Origin: Acidobacteriota bacterium
Lineage (GTDB): Bacteria > Acidobacteriota > Terriglobia > Terriglobales > Acidobacteriaceae
Assembly: GCA_003225455.1 (NCBI GenBank)
Contig: QIAB01000054.1
Location: 1-40,290 of the forward strand
Length of the DNA: 40,290 bases
Direction: 5' to 3'
Within the stretch, counting starts at the first letter, position 1. The number at the start of each line of letters is the position of its first letter. Both the position numbers and the translations under genes were made by a program. This document shows, in pieces, positions 7,663 through 16,600 of the stretch. The notes under the pieces are model-generated. The model made no database searches. It saw only the letters and a program-made list of their open reading frames with translations, and had not been told where the DNA came from.

Positions 7663-8669
7663 AGGTATTTCAAACCATCGTCCTGATTTGCGTCACGTCA
7701 TTTGCGATTCGAGGAGAAGCGGCGTTTTCTCAGACGAGCGACTTGAGCACACAAAAGTCTGCCGTGGTGAAGCTGCGAATCCATCGGGCGGGGCACTCAG
7801 ATGAGACAGCCACAGGTCTTTTGGTTGGCACAGATCAGCAGAATGCATATTTCATTACCGCCTACCACGCCATAAAGCCAATCCAAGGGGTGTCCGTCCA
7901 ACTTCAGTTTTCCACCGCTCCCCAGAAATTTGACGCATTGCCCATCGACAATTTCGACGAAGGTTTGGACTTGGGGGTAGTGCAGTTGGCGATTGCAAAC
8001 TTGCCACCGAGGCTGCCGCAGATTGTGAGAAAAGATGTTAAGGCGGATATTCCCATTCACATCATCGGGCATCCCTCTGCCGGCGATTGGAGCGTGTGGC
8101 ACGGCAGTGTGCAGAACGAATTCGCTCCCAATGGAGAGGCTCGCAAGTTCACAACTAATAGCGATCAGTCCCTGGCCGGAGGATACTCCGGCGGACCCGT
8201 ATTCGATTCGCAAGGCAACTTCTTGGGCATGCACACTGCTGCCTCAAGCTATGGCATCGCAGCGAAGAGCTTCGATATCGTGACCCAGCTTAGAGCCTTG
8301 CACGTCCCTACGAACAATCTCACTGATGTCAAACCTGAGTCAGATCTTGACGCCATCAAGAAGGTGCTCCATCAGTACGAAGAGGCCTATACTCAACGGG
8401 ATGCAGATGCTCTTTGGAAAATTTGGCCAAGCCCCTCGGCGAACACAAAACGCGCCATTGAAAAGTCCTTCCCTGCCGCTCGCTCGATTTCGATGAAGCT
8501 CCAGTACAACGATTCTGCGATTAAGACAGACGGCACCACGGCAACCGTGAATGGAGAATTTGCCCAGGTGTTTACTCCTAAGGCAGGAGATTCGCACACC
8601 CGTGAGGGCGCCATCATCGTGAAGTTAAAAAAAAATGATGGAGTATGGACCATAGTTGAGGTACAGTAG
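7659..8669 (+). CDS. Exported trypsin-like serine protease with C-terminal NTF2-like domain
   Basis: 336 residues with a signal peptide (VFQTIVLICVTSFAIRGEA). The first 220 residues form a chymotrypsin-fold protease: His in TAYHAI, Asp in GLDLGVVQL and Ser in GGYSGGPVFD give the triad in the DegP-like order. No PDZ domain follows. Instead residues from about 225 (LDAIKKVLHQYEEAYTQRD) resemble the SnoaL/DUF4440 NTF2-like fold, here probably a binding or dimerisation module. Its start overlaps the stop of the membrane-anchored gene upstream. Likely periplasmic. The substrate is unknown; neighbouring exported proteins are candidates for processing. Confidence 0.85.
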   Translation: MKVFQTIVLICVTSFAIRGEAAFSQTSDLSTQKSAVVKLRIHRAGHSDETATGLLVGTDQQNAYFITAYHAIKPIQGVSVQLQFSTAPQKFDALPIDNFDEGLDLGVVQLAIANLPPRLPQIVRKDVKADIPIHIIGHPSAGDWSVWHGSVQNEFAPNGEARKFTTNSDQSLAGGYSGGPVFDSQGNFLGMHTAASSYGIAAKSFDIVTQLRALHVPTNNLTDVKPESDLDAIKKVLHQYEEAYTQRDADALWKIWPSPSANTKRAIEKSFPAARSISMKLQYNDSAIKTDGTTATVNGEFAQVFTPKAGDSHTREGAIIVKLKKNDGVWTIVEVQ

Positions 8670-8832
8670 TGTCCCCATCGCTATTGATGTAAGCGTCGCC
8701 AGAAGGCGCGACGAGCGGTTACCTGCGCCATCGCGATAGCTTCTGATCCGAGAACTTGAGGGGGCCTTGCAATACCGAGGCCGGCGGGGAGTGAGCGGCT
8801 TCGGTTAGCCCGTAAGGGGAAAGGGCCGCTTC

Positions 8833-10287
8833 ATGTCAAAGCACGTCCTGTCGGCTGTTTTCTTCTTGGTTGTTCTGGCCTATACAAGCACAAGCGCCCA
8901 AGATCTCTGCCCGCCCGGGGTAGCCAGCAGCAAGCTGATCTGCGTGATTCCGCAGGCGTTCGGAGTCAGCCAAACGCTAAATGTGGGCAACCCCACCCAA
9001 ACCGTCAACCAGAGCCTATTTCGCCTTGATACTCTCAAACAGAGCCTGCGGCCTTTAAACTCATCGGTTGCCCGAGAGTCAACTCTTTTGCCGCTCGCCT
9101 CACCCTCCGGAATCACCTTTTTGTGGGATCCAGCAGCCAAGGTCTCGGTTCCTTCCGCTGACAGCTTGGGGCCGATTCTGGGTGAGCGAGCGGAGACAAT
9201 CGGCAAGAACAAATTATTTCTGGGACTAAGCTATCAGTTCTTCGAATTCGACCGCCTCGATGGAATCAACTTGAAACAGTTGCCGGTCGCCATAACCCAG
9301 TCGGACGACAGCCAGACTTTCGGGGGCAATCCGACGTGCTCCGTGAACGGCGCTAACTTAGATCAATGTGGCTACATTAGAGACATTATCACGACCAACA
9401 CCAGACTCAATTTGAAGGTTCATCAAGTCACGAGTTTTTTCACCTATGGGTTCACCAACCGAATTGATATATCCATGGCCATACCGATCGAGAACGCGCG
9501 CATGGCAGCATTCTCCACAGCGACGATTGTGGACAATTCTCATAGTAACGTGCACTCGTTCCCTATCGTCAATGGTTGCGGCAGCACAAGTGGTGGGGTC
9601 ATTGTGCCGTGTCTCGTAAATTCGTTCCCTAGCGTTCGCAGCGTCTCTGGGATTGGCGATATTACTTTTCGGGTCAAGTCGAACGCTTGGAAATCGGAGA
9701 ACGAGCGAGCTGGATTGGCACTCGGCGTTGATGTGCGCACTCCCACTGGGGACGCTCTCAATTTTCTCGGCGCAGGGACGTATGGGGTTAGGCCATTTGT
9801 TGTGTGGTCTTACCGTTGGAGGATTGCGCCACATTGGTCCGCTGGCTACCAAATAAACGGCGACTCATTACTGGCTGGCGACATCTCGACGGGGAAGAAG
9901 GCGAGGTTGCCTGGCGCTCTGACTTACACTGCCGGGGCAGATTTCTGGGTTACTAAGATGCTCAGTGGCGCTTTCGATGTGATCGGGCAGGAGGTATTTG
10001 AGGCGGACCGCACAACAGTGACCCAAGTTCCGGTACCAGGAGCGTGCGTGGACACATCGGGCGCCTGCGATTCGGCGCAAGGGTTTGCTCCTTCCCAAAA
10101 CGACCCCAGCCTTTCCCGGACGACAGCGAGTTTCAATAGTACGAGCATGTCTGTCGGGGCGAAGATTAGGCCCTTTGGCAGTAGCAGCAGTTTTCTAATA
10201 ACGGGAAATGCGTTAATCGGAGTTAACAGCAGCGGCGGGCTCCACTCTAAGGTCGTTCCGCTACTGGGGGCCTCATACACGTTCTAG
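8833..10287 (+). CDS. Outer-membrane beta-barrel protein (transporter-like)
   Basis: 484 residues with a clear signal peptide (VLSAVFFLVVLAYTSTSAQ). After about 100 residues a run of amphipathic strands begins, alternating with short turns, and the protein ends in SYTF with a terminal aromatic residue as BAM substrates do. Segments such as GVDVRTPTGDALNFLGAG resemble the phenol-meta-pathway/transporter-like outer-membrane family. An insert with paired cysteines (PVPGACVDTSGACDSAQG) may be an external loop. The start is ATG 8833 after AAGGGG. The following large surface protein begins within about 150 bases, so the pair may work together. Confidence 0.8.
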   Translation: MSKHVLSAVFFLVVLAYTSTSAQDLCPPGVASSKLICVIPQAFGVSQTLNVGNPTQTVNQSLFRLDTLKQSLRPLNSSVARESTLLPLASPSGITFLWDPAAKVSVPSADSLGPILGERAETIGKNKLFLGLSYQFFEFDRLDGINLKQLPVAITQSDDSQTFGGNPTCSVNGANLDQCGYIRDIITTNTRLNLKVHQVTSFFTYGFTNRIDISMAIPIENARMAAFSTATIVDNSHSNVHSFPIVNGCGSTSGGVIVPCLVNSFPSVRSVSGIGDITFRVKSNAWKSENERAGLALGVDVRTPTGDALNFLGAGTYGVRPFVVWSYRWRIAPHWSAGYQINGDSLLAGDISTGKKARLPGALTYTAGADFWVTKMLSGAFDVIGQEVFEADRTTVTQVPVPGACVDTSGACDSAQGFAPSQNDPSLSRTTASFNSTSMSVGAKIRPFGSSSSFLITGNALIGVNSSGGLHSKVVPLLGASYTF

Positions 10288-10437
10288 ATGTTGCGTGCTC
10301 ACTCGGCATGTCAGGTCCGCGTGATGTCAGGAAGAATCCGGGTAGCAAACGGGGAGGTAATGTCGACATCACCGGTATGGATCGTTCGTGGTTTTTGGGT
10401 TGGGATGTCTCTGGGGAGATTTCCGCAGGTGTTGCAT

Positions 10438-13400
10438 ATGCAGCCCATCCGCCAGTTGCCGCTATTATCGCTCGTCATTTTTATGTCATTGGCTCTCGCC
10501 CCAGCTGCGTTAGGGGCGCCTTCCATCACCGGCCTGACTCCCGCCACAGCGCCAGTCGATGCCTTGGTAACGATCGCCGGAACCAACTTCGGGGCGACAC
10601 AGGGCACAAGCACAGTAACATTCAACGGTACAGTGGCAACGGTCATTGTGGGCTGGAGTGATACTTCAATTGTGGCAACCGTGCCGAGTGGAGCCATAAC
10701 GGGCAACGTGGTGGTGACCGTTGGTGGCGTAGGTTCTAACGGCAAGAGCTTTACGGTGGGGATCGACATTGACATCAAGCGGGTAGTGGCCTTCGGGTCG
10801 CCAGACCCTGGCAGGACTCAGATTAGCAAAGTAACCGTCTGGGTCAACTTCCCCCCAGGCACAGCCAGCGTGGGACTCAAGTTCACGTCCCCAGATACGT
10901 TTGCGTCTCCCGCAAACAAAGTTTGGACCAAGACCCTAACACCCGGAATGCCCCACGATACATCTTGCCTCCTCGACCCCACAGCCGTGGCTTGCCACGA
11001 TTTCCCCGTACCAACCCTATTGACTCAAGGAGCCAATCCGATCTGTCCTTCGGCGTGCTTTGACAACATAACCATCATCCCGCATCCGACTGGGACGGCA
11101 GGTGCCTTGCAATTTGAAATTACATTCCTACTGCAATCGAACTATAACGTTGGTCCAGGAACAACAAGCACCCTCTGCTCCAGCACCCAAAACATCGATC
11201 CAGAACATTACACGATAGAGGTTACGACCGGTACACCCCTGACTGGTGCATGTGTGGAAAGCTACAACAAATCAACGGCGACTAGCTGTCTTGCTAACGC
11301 GAACTTCAATCTCCTCCCCGCTAACGAAGTGTTTGTGCAGGGTTTCCCCAAGCCTACCGTACAGTGTGGAAAAACTTCCCGGCCGGCGGTAGATGTAGTG
11401 ATGGTACTGGACAGGTCTGGGAGCATGAGTACTCAGTTAACTCCGCCGCCGGGGGCATTTTGCTCCGGCCAGGTTGACAGAATAGGCGCGTTGCGGTGCT
11501 CGGCCCGCAGATTCCTTGATCTTTGGGACCCATTGACTGTAGATCCTAGTAATCCGCCCCTCCGGATTTCGGGTGACAACGTCGGCGTTGTCTCCTTTTC
11601 GAGCGCAGCGACATCTCCTCCGGATCAAGCTTTGACGCCAGTAGTGCCGGGCAACGGCGCCGTCCAGACAGTGCTCACCAACATCTCACCTGGTGGTTCG
11701 ACGAGTATCGGCGACGGGCTTCGAGTTGCGAATCAAATGTTGGGCACAGCAAACCGACAGGCGATTCTCCTGATGACAGACGGCCAGCAAAACACTGACC
11801 CTAAGGTGGAAGTCACAAACCTTGCGACACGTACTGCTGCATTGTATTGTGACACGGCAGCGAACTGCGCGGGGCTACCAACAACGGGGACATGTAACTA
11901 TACCTCGGGTAACCCTTGTCCCCTTCCGAACAACGCACAGATTTATACCGTTACACTTGGGCCCAGTCTCGGTGTATCCGCCGCAGTTGACCAAGCGATC
12001 TCCGACGCCTCGCTCGGGTTCTACCTGCACACCGACACGGATGGCGGTTTGCTGAGTCCGTTTTTTCTGGAGTTGTTGCAAAACTTTCTCAAGTTCAACA
12101 GCCCAGAGACTGTTCGGCTGATCTCTGACCGTGTCTCTGGGACGCCGTTCTCCACCGAAGTTCCGATTTCTACCACTAGCCGAGACGCAGAGTTCAGCCT
12201 GATGTGGCCGAAAGATCTTGGCGCCCTCCGGATTACTGTGACTCCCCCTGGAGGTGCCCCGGCGATCGTGAAAGGGGACACATCTGGATTTATCGTTATC
12301 ATTCGGTCGTTGCCGCTCCCGCCTTCCTTTGACCCAATAGGGAATTGGCACATCGACGTGAAAGCGATTGACTTGGCCCCAGGGATAACAACGGCAGGTA
12401 CAAACGCTGCAGGCATTCCGTTTGATCTTCACATCATGACCGACGATGCAGGGGTGAAGAGCGAGTTATCAGTGGTGCCGGGAGATTACAAGACTGGGGA
12501 CAATATCCGGCTGCAGGCCAAGCTTCGTTACTTCGGTCTGCCGATTCTGGGTTTGGGATCGCGCCCCGGTGACAAAATATTCGTGAGTCTAATCGCACCT
12601 GGGCAAGGTGTTGGCGATATGCTTTCGGACAGCACAGCAAGCTCAACTCCGCCACGTCCAGACATCGACCCCGGGGCTGAAGCCAAGTTGTTCAATGCGG
12701 TCCAAAATGCTCCACTGAGAGTAGTGCGCCCGCCAGACATAACGCTTTTCGACGATGGAAGACCAGAGCACGGCGATGACGTAGCTGGCGACGGAATCTA
12801 CAGCGCTCTTCATCCCGGGACTATACCCGGTGATTACAATTTCGTGTTTTCGGTTGAGCGCACCGACCCGAATTCCATTCGCTTCTCGCGCCAGCAACTG
12901 AGGACCGCGTTTGTGCGCGCAGTCCCGGATGCCGGCAATACTGTCTTCCAAAGCAGTATCGTGCGCGGGGATAGAACCAACACGCTATCGATTGTTATGA
13001 CACCCCGTGTCAAGCCTGGGCCCGGATGCCTCCAGGCTGATCCCAAGTGCGGTCGCATGGGACCTGGCTGGGCGAATTATTTCTGGTTCACAGCGCCTGG
13101 CCAGACGCCATTCAAAGCGGTGGACAACCTGAATGGGACCTACACCGCCACGTTGGCCTTCACCGGATCCAACCCACCCCCGGTCTCCGTCCACTTTGAG
13201 AATGTTTTGGCGGTGATCGGTGACTCGGTTACGCCCGACCATCTCCCCGCTCCTCTGGGACCGGGCAACGTCTTTACTGATGTTCCGCCTCCCACGGGAC
13301 GAGGCAAATTCGCCGTCTTCTTCGACGCCGGCGCTGGCATCCCGCACGGGACATTCGGCAATTTCTTCAACACCGGATTCAGCCTGAACGCCGGGTTGGA

Positions 13401-13743
13401 ATACATCGCCACCAGCCACTTTTCGGCGGAAGGGATCTTTGGCTATCACCACTTTCCCGGGACGATTACCGGCGACCTGAACCTCTACCAATTCTCGGTT
13501 AAAGGGGAGGCGTACCTGACTAGCGGCACGCTCCGGCCATTCGTCAACGGTGGGATCGGCGCGTACAAGTTCAGCCCGGGACCGACGAAGTTTGGCGGCA
13601 ACGTTGGAGCCGGTTTGTTGTACAGCCTTACGTCGCGTGTCGGGCTGGAGGGCGCATACAACTTTCACGCAATCAATACTGCGGGGGGTGTAACCGAGTA
13701 TTCGAGCTTCCAAGGCGGGATCCGGTTTGTAATTAAGCCCTGA
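10438..13743 (+). CDS. Large exported IPT/TIG - von Willebrand A - beta-barrel protein
   Basis: The reading frame is open from ATG 10288, which abuts the previous stop. The convincing signal peptide (PLLSLVIFMSLALAPAALG) starts at ATG 10438, preceded by GCAGGTG, so I place the start there (1101 residues). Order: an IPT/TIG immunoglobulin-like domain at about 29-107; a cysteine-containing domain; a vWA domain with the MIDAS motif DRSGS at 325-329 and LLMTDGQQN further on; a second beta region with a PEHGDDVAGDGIYSA calcium-like or choice-of-anchor type stretch; and from about 955 an OmpX/opacity-type barrel ending GIRFVIKP. The vWA part should bind a protein or matrix partner through a metal ion. 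TIG, vWA and barrel in one chain is unusual and suggests an adhesin or sensor fixed in the outer membrane. Confidence 0.8.
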   Translation: MQPIRQLPLLSLVIFMSLALAPAALGAPSITGLTPATAPVDALVTIAGTNFGATQGTSTVTFNGTVATVIVGWSDTSIVATVPSGAITGNVVVTVGGVGSNGKSFTVGIDIDIKRVVAFGSPDPGRTQISKVTVWVNFPPGTASVGLKFTSPDTFASPANKVWTKTLTPGMPHDTSCLLDPTAVACHDFPVPTLLTQGANPICPSACFDNITIIPHPTGTAGALQFEITFLLQSNYNVGPGTTSTLCSSTQNIDPEHYTIEVTTGTPLTGACVESYNKSTATSCLANANFNLLPANEVFVQGFPKPTVQCGKTSRPAVDVVMVLDRSGSMSTQLTPPPGAFCSGQVDRIGALRCSARRFLDLWDPLTVDPSNPPLRISGDNVGVVSFSSAATSPPDQALTPVVPGNGAVQTVLTNISPGGSTSIGDGLRVANQMLGTANRQAILLMTDGQQNTDPKVEVTNLATRTAALYCDTAANCAGLPTTGTCNYTSGNPCPLPNNAQIYTVTLGPSLGVSAAVDQAISDASLGFYLHTDTDGGLLSPFFLELLQNFLKFNSPETVRLISDRVSGTPFSTEVPISTTSRDAEFSLMWPKDLGALRITVTPPGGAPAIVKGDTSGFIVIIRSLPLPPSFDPIGNWHIDVKAIDLAPGITTAGTNAAGIPFDLHIMTDDAGVKSELSVVPGDYKTGDNIRLQAKLRYFGLPILGLGSRPGDKIFVSLIAPGQGVGDMLSDSTASSTPPRPDIDPGAEAKLFNAVQNAPLRVVRPPDITLFDDGRPEHGDDVAGDGIYSALHPGTIPGDYNFVFSVERTDPNSIRFSRQQLRTAFVRAVPDAGNTVFQSSIVRGDRTNTLSIVMTPRVKPGPGCLQADPKCGRMGPGWANYFWFTAPGQTPFKAVDNLNGTYTATLAFTGSNPPPVSVHFENVLAVIGDSVTPDHLPAPLGPGNVFTDVPPPTGRGKFAVFFDAGAGIPHGTFGNFFNTGFSLNAGLEYIATSHFSAEGIFGYHHFPGTITGDLNLYQFSVKGEAYLTSGTLRPFVNGGIGAYKFSPGPTKFGGNVGAGLLYSLTSRVGLEGAYNFHAINTAGGVTEYSSFQGGIRFVIKP

Positions 13744-14209
13744 TCGTGCTTTGGAAGCGCACAAATGGGGACGCTCACGGATCGTAAGGAGTCGAGCCTT
13801 CCGGTTCAAGGGGACTCGCGGCCGTCGTTGGGAAGTGAGACGTTGAAGCTCCTGACCCGGGTTTAACGACATGAGAGGCGCGCGCTACACGCGAGTTCGG
13901 CAAAAAAGAAGTGTCCGTACTTGCAGGAGGTTTTAAGGCCTGTGTTCTGAATTCGTAACAAAAACACAAAAAGCTTTCCGTTGTCCATCACTTGTGCTAT
14001 ACAGAGCGCCGCGCGATTGGAGGAGTTCCTTCGAGCGCAATGAAATCCGTCGTACTTCTTATAGTCGGGCCCCACAGACAACAGCGTAGTCTTGATAAAT
14101 AAGCAAGCTTGCTAAGCTGGCAAGCGTCCTTAAGACAGGATAATAGTTTGATGCGTGGCGGCACCACGAATGCTGTCGTCCATAGGAGACCCACCAAGGA
14201 GGGAGTTGC
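13744..14209. other. Intergenic stretch, no gene found
   Basis: Holds no ORF with credible codon use. A perfect palindrome AGCAAGCTTGCT lies at 14102-14113, followed by GCAAGC 14120-14125, which could pair with GCTTGC 14107-14112. The stretch ends in the strong ribosome site AAGGAGGG before the phosphoesterase start. I see no clear promoter or terminator. Confidence 0.5.
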
Positions 14210-15355
14210 ATGCTGCGCCCAGGTCAGGTGAGAACCCGTCCGAAGAGAGGTTATTCCCAGGCATACTCGGGTGTTCAACCCATTTCTTCGCTCACCCACA
14301 GTACACAGCGTTTTCAACCATTGCCGCCGCCGCTGGGACAACCGCCTTACCACTACGACTTGGAATCGGTTCTTCCGGGCATCGGGGCACAAGCTGCCGC
14401 CAATGGCAAGATCGTCTTTCACTGTGCGGGTGACACCGGCGGCATAAAAAACCCGGACTACCAGACAGACGTTGTCAATGCGATGAAGGCCGATCTGAGC
14501 CTGTCGGCTACCGAGCCAAGTTTCTTCTACCATCTGGGCGACGTCGTCTATTTCAACGGCCAACTGAGCGAATACTACAGCCAATTCTACGAACCGTACG
14601 ATGCCTACACCCCTCCCATTATCGCAATCCCTGGCAACCACGACGGCGCCCCGATTGATAGGACGCAGGTTTCGCTCGACGGCTGGGTCGCGTACTTTAT
14701 GACGGCACAGCCCCATGTGGATCCAGCGTCGCAAGACGCACCGAGAGTCACCATGTCGCAGCCTAACGTGTTCTTCACGCTGCTGTGCCCGTTTGTCACC
14801 ATTGTTGGTTTGTACACGAACGTGCCGGAACATGGCTCCGTCGACTCGGTTCAGCAGCAATGGTTGACGAACGAACTCGCGACTGCAGACCGGAACAAGG
14901 CGTTGATTGTCGCGTTGCATCACCCCATATACTCATTCGATAACTATCACAGTGGCAGTCCGAACATGGCAAATGTTCTGGACCAAGCGATCAATGACTC
15001 ACAGCGTGTCCCCAATATGGTGCTCACGGCACATGTGCACAATTACCAGCGGATTGAACAAACGGTAGCAGGAGGAATCAAGGTTCCCTTTATCGTCAGT
15101 GGGAACGGTGGGTATCACAACCTACATAAGCTGAATGCCGCTCCCGGAGACGTTGACCCAGATAACAATGCGACGCTGGTCGCTGCGGACGATAAAAATC
15201 ATGGCTATATGACGTTGACAGTGGACTCGAACAATATTTCAGTTGCTGCAACCTCGGTGGACGACTCCACCGGGCAAGCGACGCCGAACTTCGATCAGAT
15301 CTCGTATCCTACAGCGGCGCAAACTCCGCCGGCCGGGATGACCGTGAGCCTGTAG
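14210..15355 (+). CDS. Calcineurin-like metallophosphoesterase
   Basis: 381 residues. The dinuclear-metal motifs appear in order: GDTGG, GDVVYFNG, GNHDG, HHP and AHVHNYQR, as in purple-acid-phosphatase-type members of the family. It would hydrolyse a phosphate ester; the substrate is unknown. No signal peptide is evident: the N-terminus is basic and Pro/Ser-rich, so it is probably cytoplasmic unless exported another way. ATG 14210 follows AAGGAGGG by six bases, an excellent start. It appears monocistronic, with gaps of over 450 bases on each side. Confidence 0.9.
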   Translation: MLRPGQVRTRPKRGYSQAYSGVQPISSLTHSTQRFQPLPPPLGQPPYHYDLESVLPGIGAQAAANGKIVFHCAGDTGGIKNPDYQTDVVNAMKADLSLSATEPSFFYHLGDVVYFNGQLSEYYSQFYEPYDAYTPPIIAIPGNHDGAPIDRTQVSLDGWVAYFMTAQPHVDPASQDAPRVTMSQPNVFFTLLCPFVTIVGLYTNVPEHGSVDSVQQQWLTNELATADRNKALIVALHHPIYSFDNYHSGSPNMANVLDQAINDSQRVPNMVLTAHVHNYQRIEQTVAGGIKVPFIVSGNGGYHNLHKLNAAPGDVDPDNNATLVAADDKNHGYMTLTVDSNNISVAATSVDDSTGQATPNFDQISYPTAAQTPPAGMTVSL

Positions 15356-15620
15356 AGATTGACTGGCACATATCTGTATCGGAGAAAGGTACGACAATTC
15401 AGCACATCTGAGAAAACTTTGAGAAAAGGAGCGTTACGGTGGAGCGGACTCAGACAGCGACCCGGGAGCTTTGGCGGTTTTCTTGCGCGGCAACATACAA
15501 AGCGAAGCACTATCAGCGCTTTCAGGCTTGGACGGAATTTGCAGCGTAGCAGAAACCCCACCATGATCCGCCATAAGTCTCGCTGATGTTGCGCTTGAAT
15601 TTCGTCTGTCGTGAATGCTC
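15356..15620. other. Intergenic stretch before the GST-P450-DyP block
   Basis: No supported gene. A 36-codon GTG-initiated frame (15440-15550) ends at TAG with no recognisable family. The stretch leads into the promoter at 15621. Confidence 0.4.
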
Positions 15621-15648
15621 TTGACAAGGGTTAAATAGCGTTTATATT
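15621..15648 (+). promoter_or_regulatory. Near-consensus housekeeping promoter of the GST-P450-DyP operon
   Basis: TTGACA at 15621-15626 matches the -35 consensus exactly. TATATT at 15643-15648 matches the -10 in five of six positions, and the spacer is 16 bases. It is the best promoter I found in the window. A transcript starting near 15655 would have a leader of about 160 bases carrying a short ORF. Confidence 0.7.
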
Positions 15649-15773
15649 TGCGCGGTACTTGTTTCGGTGTACTAACTCAGGAACCCAAGGCGCCGACTGA
15701 TCTTTCCCCCTGGCTGACGCCGGCGTTGCTCCGCGCCTAACCTTCTTTTGTCGTGGACCCGTGAGGAGAGTCC

Positions 15774-15812
15774 ATGAACAGGTCTGTGGTTGGAGTCCTC
15801 CGAGCGAGGTGA
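15774..15812 (+). CDS. Possible 12-residue leader peptide
   Basis: ATG 15774 follows GTGAGGAGAG, a strong ribosome site. The frame reads MNRSVVGVLRAR then TGA at 15810-15812. The TTG start of the GST gene lies five bases later at 15818, so ribosomes ending the leader could restart there. The peptide has three arginines in 12 codons. Whether it is translated or only a by-product of the sequence is unknown. Confidence 0.35.
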   Translation: MNRSVVGVLRAR

Positions 15813-15817
15813 GTTAG

Positions 15818-16600
15818 TTGACGGTCTCCACCATCTATCATCCGCGAATGATCTCGGTTCCAGTAAGTCCGTATTGCGAGCTGGCGCGGTGGATTCTGGA
15901 TCGACGCGGAATTCCTTACTACGAAGAATGTCACGCTCCCGTGTTCCATGTATTGGCCACCCGACGGTGTGGCGGTGGCAATGTGGTTCCAGTACTCGAC
16001 ACTGGTGAGGCGTCCCTTCTCGATGCGCGGGAAGTTGTCGATTACTATGAGGCCCGCGGGCCGCGTGAACAGGCGGTCTATCCCGAGGACACCGAAGCAC
16101 GCACCGATACGAAGAAATTGTTTGACTTCTTTTTCGATATCTTTGGCGTTGCCGTCCGTTCCTGGGCCTATGCTTACATGCTGCCGATGCAGCGGAGTAC
16201 GAGCCGTGCCTGGTCAGATCGAATCCCGTTGTGGGAACGAATAGGGGTGCTTTTCCTTTATCCTCTGCTCGCCGCAGCGGTTCGTCGCAATCTCGGATTA
16301 CAACCAGACACCATATCCCGGCAACAGCAAGTCATCGAAGCCGCGTTGGCGCAGGTGGAAGCGCGTCTTGCTGATGGGCGGCGCTTCTTGATGGGAGAGA
16401 AGTTGACTGCTCCCGATCTGGCCCTTGCTGCACTCGCTTGCCAACCTTGGATCAGTTACCGCCCGCCATGCGGGTTGCGGTGGACCACTGGCGTGCCCGC
16501 CCCGCCGGTCAGTTTATTCTGCGGCTCTATAGGGAAGAGCGACCTCCACGCCCCGTGGATTTGGTTGCAATCGGCAAGCATGCATCGGGGCAAACCTTAA
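15818..16600 (+). CDS. Glutathione S-transferase domain protein (frame continues into P450 after a one-base shift)
   Basis: Starts at TTG 15818 after GCGAGGTGAG. Thioredoxin-fold half: SPYC at residues 17-20 is in the usual active-site position, NVVPVLDTGE holds the cis-proline and SLLDAREV follows. Helical half: FLMGEKLTAPDLALAALA carries the N-capping T-x-x-D of GSTs. Family similarity stops at about residue 207 (base 16437); the remaining 54 codons to 16600 look like out-of-frame sequence. The expected GST tail (LDQLPPAMRVAVDHWRARP) is in the other frame, continuous with the P450. So the natural product is either a GST-P450 fusion broken by a lost base, or two separate proteins. The change is a -1 shift near 16438, with no classical slippery heptamer. 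Confidence 0.75.
   Translation: MTVSTIYHPRMISVPVSPYCELARWILDRRGIPYYEECHAPVFHVLATRRCGGGNVVPVLDTGEASLLDAREVVDYYEARGPREQAVYPEDTEARTDTKKLFDFFFDIFGVAVRSWAYAYMLPMQRSTSRAWSDRIPLWERIGVLFLYPLLAAAVRRNLGLQPDTISRQQQVIEAALAQVEARLADGRRFLMGEKLTAPDLALAALACQPWISYRPPCGLRWTTGVPAPPVSLFCGSIGKSDLHAPWIWLQSASMHRGKP

Noticed and set aside
12985-13872. Minus-strand frame of 295 codons
   Set aside because: Lies opposite the vWA-barrel gene; low-complexity Arg/Pro sequence without motif, an antisense shadow.
13997-14923. Minus-strand frame of 308 codons
   Set aside because: Antisense of the metallophosphoesterase; no motif or ribosome site.
15440-15550. GTG-started 36-codon frame before the P450 promoter
   Set aside because: No family and no convincing ribosome site; may be a relic but cannot be supported.
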